Shown piece by piece: positions 11,472-20,076 of a stretch of DNA of 22,012 nucleotides. A model generated the notes under the pieces. That model did no database searches. It saw nothing but the letters and a program-made list of their open reading frames with translations, and was not told the DNA's origin. The stretch comes from Reclinomonas americana ATCC 50394 (taxonomy: Eukaryota; Jakobida; Jakobea; Jakobida). Position 1 is the first letter of the stretch. Every line of letters begins with the position of its first letter. The stretch spans positions 224,255-246,266 of the forward strand of contig PS015187.1 of NCBI GenBank assembly GCA_048213135.1. Reading direction: 5' to 3'. Position numbers and translations under genes: made by a program.

Positions 11472-12449
11472 ATGGGGTGCAAGAGCTCATCAGCCAAAGT
11501 CGCTGAGCCACGGTTCGCCTCCGTTAGCCAAACACCATCGGTGAATGATCAAGTTGCGTGCACACACACTCGCAAAAGAGTGCCCGTTACACACTCTCTC
11601 TCTCTCGCATGATCATTCACTGTTGCGCACACGCAGAGTTCTCAAGCACGCAAGACAAGTGCGGCCGCAGAGAGCCTCAACTCACTCATCGCGCGACTCG
11701 ACAGCGCAGTTGATGGGTCGCATGGTGCGTCACATGCACACAGTGTCTCTCTCACACTTTCTCTCTGTCTTTGTGCGCTCCTCATGTGTGCGCATGCAGG
11801 TGTGAGCGACTCAGAGCTGAAGCGTGCCAAGGACCTCATCCGCGCCTTTTGTGGGACTCCGCGCTACATTGCCTTGCGCGACACCTCCTTCTCCAAGGCC
11901 GACACGAACAAGTCGGGGGCGGTCGATGCCCGCGAGATTCACGTGTTCCTCGTGGACTTGTATCAGAGTTGAGTGAGTGTGTCGTCGGTGTGTCTGTTGA
12001 GAGGCAGTGTCTTATGCAGCGAGAGCAGGGCATGTTGCGGATGTTCCCGAGTGGCGACGTCACCATTTTCACCCTCCGACGCGCGCGGATGCAGACAAGC
12101 TGGTGAAGGGTGAGCGAGCTGAAGAGCAACAGTGGGCTACTGTGCATCAGTGAGCTGAGCTGTGACTGTGCAGCACTCGACAAGGACCACAATGGGTCGA
12201 TTGATATCACCGAGTACGACGGTGAAGTGGCTGCTTTTCGTGCCTGTGCATGTGCTTTTCTCACTGTTTTGTTACTGGCGTGCAGTGCTGTTCCAACACT
12301 CGCTGCTGCACACGCTCTGTCTGCAGCTGAAGACAGGCAAGTGCACCGTGGACGATCTGGAACGAGCACTGGCTCCGGCACCTGCTGCTGCTGCCGTCGC
12401 TGCCGCTGCATCTGCACCCACCGAAGCAGCTGAAGCAGCTTCTGATTGA
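11472..12449 (+). CDS. EF-hand calcium-binding protein with N-terminal acylation motif
   Basis: Six exons (11472-11540, 11637-11724, 11800-11967, 12020-12109, 12174-12221, 12286-12449) join exactly to 208 aa. The start MGCKSSSAK fits N-myristoylation at Gly2 with palmitoylation at Cys3, so membrane tethering is likely. Two canonical EF-hand loops are visible: DTNKSGAVDARE (residues 87-98) and DKDHNGSIDITE (141-152), each with Asp/Asn/Ser ligands at positions 1, 3, 5 and 9 and Glu at 12. They are 54 residues apart, separated by a His/Arg-rich loop, longer than in a calmodulin lobe. A C-terminal helix and an Ala/Pro/Glu-rich low-complexity tail follow. It starts 164 bp after the TMC gene on the same strand and converges on B9D2 with 49 bp between stops. 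Partner and pathway are not shown. Confidence 0.85.
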
Positions 12450-12498
12450 AGAGACTCTCTCCAAGGCCATATCATTTCTTCTGCTTTTACACGACGAG

Positions 12499-13491
12499 CT
12501 ATGAGGGGGTACGCGGAGGCGGCGCCATGACAGAGGTGGTGACGGAGGGTGGTGGTGGCCGAGGTGCGTTGCCGACAAGGCGCCGAGGGGCGCGGAAGAG
12601 GACGCCGAGGCGATCGAGGCCGCGCGCCACAACCGACAATCGCACGTGGACGACACCACGCGGAGAGGTGACGATGCTGCGCACAGGGCAGACGGTGATG
12701 AGAGCAAGCATGACGACGACGACGACAACAACAACAATCGCGAAACACACCGCTGGCCACGACTCGTGCCCAGCGCCGCCACCTCCTCATTGCGCAGCTG
12801 CGGTTCCCCTCCCAGCAACATCCGCCGCAGTCGCTCTGCAATGCCACCACCGCCGGGCATCACCGGTCGCCAAGTGGCGCACTCCAGCTCATAGTTTCCC
12901 GCCTGCGTCGGCAACGGCAAGCATCCATACGCCTGAAACAAGTGCCGCCCCAGCAGATCCTCCGAATACACTCTGAACAGCAGGCGCGGCCAGTGCTCCA
13001 CCGTCTGCGTCGCAAAGTGCCACTCCAGCGGGTGCTCCCACGTAAAGAACGACGTATCCTGCACACAAAAACGCACCTGTTGAGCAGCTGCGTGGAGGCA
13101 GAGGAGAAGGAGGACAGCGGCTGACCTGCGGCAGATCAGTCTGCGTCACTCCCTCGCGATCGCCCTCCACCAACTGCCACCTCTCATCGTCCTCGACCAC
13201 CTCGCGCGAGACAACCACCATCTCCTTGGTGCTTCCCTCCCCGCGCTTGCTCTTCTGCTGCTGTTGCTCCTCTTGCTCATCTTCCACCTCTTCACCCTCC
13301 TCAGGTCTCTTCTTCAGCAGCTGCCTCCTGCTCTCCTTCTCCTCCTCACGACGCAGCCACTCGTCCTCCGCAGCCACGTGCTCCCCAGGGAAGATCAGCT
13401 GCCACTCACACCACAGTGCGCGGCACTGTGAGAAGCCACTGCAGCCGACTACACGCCCCATCATCCACACTTCACAGGCGGCCTCGCCCAT
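12499..13491 (-). CDS. B9D2: B9 domain-containing protein 2, ciliary transition-zone component
   Basis: Exons 13491-13126, 13058-12751 and 12676-12499 join in phase to 283 aa. Known: B9D2 works with B9D1 and MKS1 in the MKS module that gates entry to the cilium. Seen: the B9 domain opens with EVWMMGRVVGCSGF and a Trp-Cys-Glu-Trp strand. It continues with EGVTQTDLPQ, FFTWEHPLEWHFAT, WPRLLFRVYSEDLLGRH, AYGCLPLPTQAG, ATWRPV and GGEPQLRNEE. It closes in the last exon with VTSPRGVVHVRLSVVARGLDRLGV. These follow the animal B9D2 order throughout. The family is usually about 175 aa. Here an acidic, Gln-rich insert (residues about 38-104) and a Pro-rich C-terminal tail of about 30 residues account for the excess. 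The start is chosen because it aligns with the family N terminus. Confidence 0.92.
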
Positions 13492-13715
13492 CTCTCAACA
13501 ACACGACAACGATTGATATGATATGAGGGTGTTTTTCGGTGTCCTGCTATGCGCTGAACGTCAATGCGCTGAACGTGGGAGGCAGCGTGCGCGAGGTGCG
13601 TTGGGGCTGTTGTGACCACACAGCGTGGAGAGCGCGCGATCAGGAAGGCAACGGAGAAGGCACGACGTCGACAGCGTGTCCTGTCGCATCTTGTTTCCTC
13701 ACTCACTCCGTCTCA
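13492..13715. promoter_or_regulatory. divergent promoter region with a 13-bp direct repeat
   Basis: This 224-bp spacer lies between the diverging ATGs of B9D2 and the secreted-protein gene. The 13-mer ATGCGCTGAACGT occurs twice, at 13549-13561 and 13564-13576, 15 bp apart start to start. I found no clear RFX X-box, the site that drives ciliary genes in many opisthokonts. The repeat as a regulatory element is inference. Confidence 0.3.
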
Positions 13716-15848
13716 ATGCGCCACAGTGGCGTTGTCATTGCCGTGCTTGTCATACAGGTAAGTGTGCCTCTCACACAGAGAGCCCACACTCTCAGATACA
13801 CTCATACCAACATGATACACGATTGGTTTTGTCTATTTCTCCTCCTCTCCTTTGCTTCTCTTGCTCACCCTTTCCCTCAGGCATGCGTGTTGCTCGCGAG
13901 CGGTTTCCCGTTTGAACCCGATGGCGTGGTCAACCCGCCTCTGCACGATCAGCGATACCGCTACGCAGAGTACACGAGAGAGCGACCAGTGCGTGCTGCT
14001 CTCTTCTCCCTGTGGGTCTGTGTGTCTCTGAACACAGTTGCGCGCGCAGTTCTTTCAGTGGTGGTACTTCAACGTAAAGGACACGCAGACGCAACGGTAC
14101 TGGGCGTTTGCGTATGGGAACTCGCAGCCGGCCAAGCATGTGTCGACTGTGCGACAGGGATCGTACATGATGGCGGCGGTGGTGGACCATGCGGGGGGTG
14201 ATCGGTGGACCAAGTACGAGCACTTTGACAGTCTCGGGCAGGGTCAGGACCCGGCGTGGCAGATTGGGGGCGACTATGACTTGCACGTGTCGGGCGGCGA
14301 CTCGGCCTTCTCCATGACGGCCGTCGATGAGAACACGTATCGTATTACGGGCTCCATGAAGACGGTGTGTATACGTCGGTGGATGGCGTGTGAGTGTTCA
14401 TGCTCATGTGGTTGTTGTTGCACGCAGCCGAGTGCGTCGTGGATGACGCCGAATGCGACCGTGGCGGAGATGGAGGTCTCGTGGGATTTCACGTTGCATC
14501 GCGTGTACGGGTGGTTCGGGCAGCAGGATCTGGACTTTTTGCTCAAGGCCTCTGGGCTCATTGGTGAGGCATGGCGAGGAGGGTGGGGGAAGGAGAAGTG
14601 TGTGTGTGCTCACATGAGACTGACTGCAGGGTGGAACACGTACACGCACGATGCGGAGGTGGAGGGAACGGTGAGTGTTTCGGGGTGTTTTTTTCCTTGC
14701 GTGCGAGGATTTGCATGTGCTGACTGTGCGTCAAGATCACGTACGGCGGGAGGACCGTGCAGGTGGAGCGGTCGAGTCGCTACCGAGGTGAGATTGCAGA
14801 TGTGCCTGGGAGAGGAGTGGCTGTGGCTCACGAGAATGCGCAGCATATGGCGACATGAATTGGGGTGACTTTTTCCCGACCGGCGAGCCGTCGACCAAGT
14901 ACAACTGGGTGAGTGGGCGGAAAGAGGGGAAGGGAAGGGGGAAGGGTGACAGGATCTCGGCGTACAGCTTGCTCTTCTCTCTGTGGTCTTCCTCGTGGAC
15001 GTGGCGGCACTCTGCTCTCTCTTTCTCTCTTGTCTCTCTCTCTCTCTCTCTGTGACGTTATCCTCTGGTTAAAGTGGTATTTCCTTTTGTGGAACTTCAG
15101 CTCATCAGCCCCTTGTGACTCAGCTTCCTCCACTTTGTCATGATCTCCTTCTGTCTCCCTCTCTCTCTCTCCCCTCCCCCCACCGACTCCCTCTCCCTCT
15201 CGCCCACACAGGGCTGGTACTCGATGGTGGTGCCCAACGACGACCCCAAGAAGGACATTTCGCTCATCGCCGGCTCCGGTGCGCTGCATTTTTCGATCGC
15301 GAAGACCGATTCATGCTGGTCACTCACTCCCTTCCCGGTGCAGGCTCCACCGAGTGGGGCTTCCCGGCCTACTCCACCGACGCCAGCTTTGCGGACATTC
15401 GACTCGGCGCCGACTTCCACCTCGGCGTGAGGTGGGGCGGCTTCTGGGACTACACCAAGATGGAGTATCACCCGCTGGCCACCTCCAGCGACGGCGGCTG
15501 CCGCAACTTTACGGTGACGCGCAATTCGTGGCAGCCGCTGACCGACGCGTACGGCACCGCGAGTATTCCGATGGAGCAAGATGTGTTTGTGGAGACGGAG
15601 CACTACCAGGTGGTCATGCGGTTCCAGTCGGCCATTGACGACTACGATCGCTTGCTGTTTGCGCACCAGGACTACATTTACAGCGATTTCGAGGGACTCG
15701 GCGTTGCGGTGTGTGCCACCATCAAGCAGCGCGATTCGCCGTCGTCGCCCGTGTTCACCAAGACGGGTGAGTGGGGAGGATACACACACAGAGAGAGAGT
15801 GTGTGTGTGTGTGCAGGTGTCTTACCGCATGTCACCGACAGTGTTTGA
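13716..15848 (+). CDS. secreted lipocalin-fold protein, CrtC/AttH/tocopherol-cyclase-like
   Basis: Exons are 13716-13757, 13881-13988, 14038-14364, 14428-14563, 14630-14670, 14736-14787, 14844-14908, 15212-15278, 15344-15766 and 15817-15848, about 430 aa. The start is a signal peptide (MRHSGVVIAVLVIQACVLLA, cleavage near residue 23). QWWYFNVKD at residue 57 and a YGDMNWGDFFP..YNWGWYSMVVPND block near 238-266 are the landmarks of the CrtC / AttH / tocopherol cyclase superfamily of twin-lipocalin proteins. Members bind or act on hydrophobic substrates such as carotenoids and prenylquinols. Extracellular or endomembrane location follows from the signal peptide; the substrate is unknown. Two points are uncertain: the exon 6 acceptor is AAG, and the last intron shifts the frame to an early stop at 15848, whereas retaining it extends the protein to 15957. 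Confidence 0.7.
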
Positions 15849-16026
15849 CGGGTGCTCTCAAAACGGTGGCATCGAATTCGGTTTCAAGACCAGCGTGAGT
15901 GACGAGCAGCCGAAGCTCACGGCGCCCTCCTCTGCTACAGAGCCTCATGTATTCTAAGGAGGCGGGAGAGGGAGAGAGCGAGGTTGCGTATTGCGCAAAT
16001 TGTATTTTGCATCATCATCCCCTTGT

Positions 16027-16796
16027 TCAGTCCACAAAGCTGTCGGTCTCCTCGTCGTACTTGAGTGCAGTGGGATCGGCCTCCAACTGAGCACACACCA
16101 GGAGTGAGCAAGTTGCAGGAGACTCAAGAGAGTTGAGACGCGCGACGCAACACCCATGATTCGAATCATTTCACCAATCGTCGGCGTCTTGTCGCCCATG
16201 ATGGCCATGTCTCGTGCCTTGTCGCGCAGCGCCAGCAACGCCTCCTGGCTGATGCGTGTCCATTTTTCCTGCAAGACACGCTCAGTGAGTGCCACACTCA
16301 CCGAAACGCACGCAGACAAAGGAGAGAACAAACCGTCAGCTGCTCCATCTCCTCCGCATCGTGCTCCTTCTCGTACTTGAGCTTGTTCTGTATGTCCTCC
16401 TGCACCTGGTGCGTGCGCTCCCGCAGCGACGCCAGCAACTCTTCCAGCGCACTCGGATCCTCTCCCATGCCAGTCAACAGCGCCTCCAACTCTGCGTCGG
16501 TGTACGCTCTTTGCAGCGGTTTGTGGCGCTTCAGAGGCGACGGCGTGGCGGCAGCAGTGTTGCCTGAGTGTGTGAGGTGTGAGAAGGAGGACAACTCGCT
16601 GGGTGCGTGTGAGCAAGAGAGAACCATGCAACGAGTGCAGTCGCTTGCGACCTGCACTGCCTGGTGTTCGTCGAGCAACAGGCGTCGTTTCTGTCGGGGT
16701 TGAGGGCGAAGGCGCATCGCCTAGTTTCCGCGGAGGCACGAACTTGAGTCGACGTCGACCGGCGGCGGAGGCGGGTGTGGAGGCTGGTGGGCTCAT
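16027..16796 (-). CDS. SFR1: Sfr1/Mei5-like Swi5-dependent recombination mediator
   Basis: Exons 16796-16652, 16563-16334, 16268-16152 and 16086-16027 join exactly to 183 aa. Known: the Swi5-Sfr1 (Sae3-Mei5) complex stabilises Rad51/Dmc1 filaments during homologous recombination. Seen: a disordered Pro/Ser/Arg-rich N terminus of about 65 residues, a coiled coil (LEELLASLRERTHQVQEDIQ onward, residues about 85-120), then the family-like C terminus. That region has EKWTRISQEALLALRDKA, PTIGEMIRIMGLEADPTALKY and an acidic end DEETDSFVD, matching the usual order of a Lys-Trp helix, a helix ending Met-Gly-Leu, and a closing Asp/Glu-Phe. The first donor is GTCGCA and the last GTTGCG, both weak. Identification rests on this pattern, not a search. 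Confidence 0.72.
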
Positions 16797-16875
16797 CAAT
16801 GCGCCCTCAGATGATGGCTGATTGTGTGTGTGAGTCACATGGGAGAGAGAATGTGAGGGAAACAATGTCACGCAC

Positions 16876-17412
16876 TGTCTCGGCAGCGCATGCGGCGGGA
16901 GTGCATTGTGCGGGCGATTGTGTGCTGCTCACAGACACGGGCGAGGCAGTCAGGCACACACACACACACATGCACGCACACACACATTGTTGACACACCT
17001 CTTTGTGCTGTCTTCGCCGTCCTCTGCGACGCGACTCATCACTGGCTCACTTGCGCTGTCCACAACAGCAACAACGCCTTCCTGCTCGTGTGGTACGCAA
17101 GCAATGCGTGAGATCATTCCGTTGCGTGAGTTTGCGTCTGTGAAGAAGAAGGGCGGGAAGGACGTTCCGCGAAAGTGACGTCACCGAGCGACGCTTGCAA
17201 TACAACTTCTCTGCGGATCAGGAGAACGAGAGAGCCGGTATGCTTAAGGGAATGCGCTGTGTAGTAAAGCAAGGAGGAGCTTGCTGATCGCAGGATTCAA
17301 CTTCGCGACAGAATTGCAGGGATCGATATCGATTTGTGAATGCAGGAAGCAGCTGCAGCTGACTGCAGCTGGCGTCGAAGACTTTGGAAGAGACGAATGC
17401 GAGACAACGATG
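16876..17412 (+). CDS. probable small gene, exon structure unresolved
   Basis: Coding-like stretches appear on the plus strand in changing frames: NNAFLLVWYASNA (from 17069), MREIIPLREFASVKKKGGKD (17104-17178, ending in a stop) and DVTERRLQYNFSADQENERAG (17177-17239). The first and third join in phase if 17107-17175 is an intron, and the product continues in phase across 17239-17292 into FNFATELQ and a TAA at 17412. That intron would be purine-rich with an AAG acceptor, and it would contain the second stretch. Alternatively the second stretch is the true C terminus of a short protein. An ATG for exon 1 (16865 or 16890, before a CA repeat) is a guess. No family is recognised; frame damage or assembly error is possible. 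Confidence 0.35.
16955..16986. repeat. (CA)n microsatellite
   Basis: Imperfect CA dinucleotide repeat with TGCACG interruptions, probably inside an intron of the unresolved plus-strand gene. Confidence 0.85.
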
Positions 17413-17842
17413 TAACGGTGGATCCGAGTCCGACGCAGCGAGCAGGGACAGCATTGACTCCTCCGGCAAATTGCTGCACGTCCTGAGACGCGTGCGACAG
17501 ACGAAGATCCTGCACTTAAACAACACGTCGCCAAGTATAACCGAGAATGCGCCTGACTCTTCTCCACAGACAAGAGGCTGCTCGGCAACGAAAACCCCAG
17601 CTGCGCACCATTCCCACTTGTTCCTTCTTTGTTCCATGTGTCGGCGGAGTTGGCGCTCCCGAGAGACAAAGGGCAGGAGGCTGCTCGCCAACTGCGCAGA
17701 TGCCCTGATGCCACGAGCACAGCAACTCCGACAGCCGGCGCCACTGAGCAGACACAACAACAAATCCATGTCTGCCGTCCGAAAGCCCTGGTTTCGGCTC
17801 CCGGGATGCCGAGAGTCCACCACGCAACTCACAGTCCACCAA

Positions 17843-17855
17843 CCCCCCCCCCCCC
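17843..17855. repeat. homopolymer of 13 C
   Basis: Thirteen consecutive C residues flanked by CAA on both sides; length is prone to sequencing error. Confidence 0.9.
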
Positions 17856-18139
17856 AACAAGTGAGGGACGAAGCAAAACAATCAGACAGTCTGTGAATGA
17901 TCAATATAACGAGCGAGACGCGCAACGCATCTCACTTTTCGTTTTCTCGCTCTCACTTTTCTCTCTCTCTATTTCTCTCTCACAGTACACACCTACGCGC
18001 ACCTCACTCAACATTCCCATTCATTTTTCACGCACAAAAGCAAAGCACGACACAATACTCATGCGCGCACACATTTGGAACACACACACACATACACGCT
18101 GACGAGAGGAAGAGAACAAGAGAGAAGCGCACACACATT

Positions 18140-18162
18140 CTCTCTCTCTCTCTCTCTCTCTC
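18140..18162. repeat. (CT)n microsatellite
   Basis: Perfect TC repeat of about 11 units, followed by a short CA repeat. Confidence 0.9.
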
Positions 18163-18180
18163 CCTCAAACACACACATGC

Positions 18181-18396
18181 TCAGCAGCCACCCCAGCTGT
18201 TCCAGGTGCTGAGTTCGCCCGTGCAGTTGCCCCACACATAGTCGCTCTGCACGGTGGTCGGTCCAGTGCGCTCACCAGCAATGGACACCGCCGGCCCAGC
18301 CACAGTCGTCGTCGTCGTCGGCGTGCTCTCCATGATGTGCAACACAGTGTGATTCTCGCAATGGGACAGGCGGCATGACAGAACGTCGACCTTCCT
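18181..18396 (-). CDS. possible small Cys-containing protein, C-terminal part
   Basis: A minus-strand frame from ATG about 18396 to a TGA at 18181 gives about 71 aa: a Cys-containing start, a Thr-rich linker, and an end GNCTGELSTWNSWGGC. The last part resembles the opening of a thrombospondin type-1 repeat (Trp-x-x-Trp-x-x-Cys), but the domain would stop there. The frame is open further upstream without an ATG. It lies directly 3' of hyccin. It may be part of the hyccin 3' UTR or chance. Confidence 0.2.
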   Translation of the reverse strand, partial: RKVDVLSCRLSHCENHTVLHIMESTPTTTTTVAGPAVSIAGERTGPTTVQSDYVWGNCTGELSTWNSWGGC

Positions 18397-18516
18397 CATG
18401 GTGCACTCGCGTCGATCCGCGTGTACAGCATTGCAGCAGAAGCCATAATACACCGACTGTTTTGATTCGAATTATGACGGTCGACTTTGCTGCTTCCCTT
18501 CACTCGCGGACCCCAC

Positions 18517-19985
18517 TCACACATCCACAAACGACGCTGTCCCTGCTTCTAGCCGCACGGGGACCTCCACGCTGTCGGCCACCAGCAGCGCCTCGGCGTC
18601 AAAGTCGTGCTCGCATCGCCGCTTCAGTACATCAAACGTCTCGCCCACCACCTCGGCCAGGTTGCCGCGCAGCTCGCGCACGGCGGGCGTGTCTTCGTCG
18701 ACTTTTGAGGCACTCCTGCACAGGTAATGAGTGCCGAGCTCCTCATCAACCTCCCACCACACACACCGCGCACACACCTCCAGCAGTAGCCTAATGTGTG
18801 CGCCATGGCGCACTTGATACGCGAGTCCAGCTCCATTTGCGCGTCGCGCTGTGTGGACGCGTACTCCACCATCGCGTTCTCCCACAGCCGGTGCGGCGCG
18901 GCCAGTGTGGCGTCGGGCGGGTACAGCACCTCCGGGCAGCCGACTGAGCACATGCGCCCGACCAGCGCACACAGTCGGTACTGCGAGCGCACATCGAGGA
19001 CGCCGCTGGCCAGATGATGCTGCAACTCGACGAGCATCGACTCCACCACGTACGCACGCGTCACAGAATTCAACGCCGTCACGTACAACACCATGGAGAG
19101 AGCGTGCTGCTGCTGCTGGCTGTCGTACACGCCCGATCCGTCCGGGGAACCGAGATCCACTCCTCCAGCTGCAGCTGCCGCTGTCAGTGCCGCAGCTGCT
19201 GCCGCGGCCTTCTTCGTGTGCCGATGCGAGACGGTCTTGCCGGCGAGACGCGATGGTCGAGCGTCGGCCAGGTCCGAGGCCATCGGGTACAGCACCAGGC
19301 TGGGCGAGAACACCGCGTCCGATGTCAGCGGCGACGTTGGTTCGCCCACGCGCGCCGCTCGTGCATTGTGAATGGCCAGCAGCAACGCGTCCACCTCTGC
19401 TCACCACTCGACAGCGTGAGAGAAGGAGGAGAAGGAGAAGAGAGAGTGAGGCACGCACCGTGTCGACTGCGACTGGTGTCGTTCACCAGGAAGAGCCAGA
19501 TTAATCGCGGCAAGATGCCGGCAATGAGAATGCGCGCTTCCACAATGTCGCGTGCATGCAGGTCGTACAACCACTTGCAAATCACATGCTGCAAGGTGGT
19601 GGAGAGGTGAGACACGAAGTGAGAGGAAGGAGAGCAGGGTGTGTGTGCGTGCACGCAACTCGCGTGTCTTCCGTGTCACGCAATGCACGATTGAGTGCCT
19701 CCCACACACTGGTCAGGTGGCGACACAGCGACGGCGCACCAATGAGCTGTCGCACTCGTTCGTCGGGGATCGTCTGTGGGCATGTGTGAGGGCCTCTTTG
19801 TGCTGCTCTTTAGAATACACACACACACGAACCTCCCACGACGACAAGGTTCGCGAGACGACTGCCACATCACTGGTGGCCAGTGCATCGCACAGTGCCG
19901 CCCACTCAGTGGCAGCCGCCACACCTGCTGCGCTGCTGCTGCTGCTGCCACCAAAGCCAACAGTGTGCACGGCAGCAGATGCCAT
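18517..19985 (-). CDS. hyccin (FAM126), PI4-kinase complex subunit
   Basis: Exons 19985-19833, 19773-19660, 19588-19459, 19396-18778 and 18715-18517 join exactly to 404 aa. Known: hyccin with TTC7 and EFR3 holds PI 4-kinase III alpha at the plasma membrane, supporting PI4P synthesis. Seen, in family order: a helical N terminus ending in VICKWLYDLHARDIVEARIL, LPRLIWLFLVNDTSRSRHEV, DALLLAIHNARAAR, an Ala-rich variable loop, SMVLYVTALNSVTRAYV with VRSQYRLCALVGRMCSVGCP, and near the end DFDAEALLVADSV. These match the animal pattern LPxLIWxYL, EALLLGIYN, ICSRICVCGYP and PEPLLVANAI. The low-complexity loop (residues about 180-200) is Ala-rich from GCN repeats. ATG 19985 gives a Ser/Gly-rich N terminus; it is the first ATG after the upstream gene's stop. 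Confidence 0.82.
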
Positions 19986-20076
19986 TCGTTGTGTGTGCGG
20001 GACACAGGCGGGCGAGTTGTCTTCCGCGCTCCACCCGACGTCCTCTCACTGCTGGTTTCATACACAGTACTATTCA

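Larger units (their letters stand above)
17413..18180. other. repeat-rich spacer without a supported gene
   Basis: About 770 bp hold no gene I can defend. Open frames on both strands are Cys/Ser/Arg-rich and lack consistent splice signals. A plus-strand frame at 17413-17895 has a disordered-protein look (Ser/Asp-rich, then a Pro run encoded by the C tract) and could be a 3' exon of the preceding block. Bases 17930-18180 are CT- and CA-rich simple sequence. Confidence 0.5.

Noticed and set aside
15009-15186. CT-rich runs in 14909-15211 as a separate repeat or element.
   Set aside because: They lie inside the longest intron of the secreted-protein gene and look like an extended pyrimidine tract; no element ends or duplications are seen.
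17107-17412. Chain of +1 programmed frameshifts at stop codons (Euplotes-like): each frame ending in TGA or TAA continues protein-like after skipping the T.
   Set aside because: Skipping one base at any stop always opens another frame for about 20-35 codons in sequence of this composition, so the chain is expected by chance. Recognised genes in the window end at ordinary stops and need no recoding.
17218-17925. Long minus-strand open frame of 235 codons.
   Set aside because: Cys/Ser/Arg-rich composition, no recognisable motif, and competing plus-strand coding signal in the same interval; likely a chance frame.
18181-18240. Thrombospondin type-1 repeat from the STWNSWGGC motif.
   Set aside because: Only the opening of the motif is present before the stop codon, and no other domain cysteines follow.
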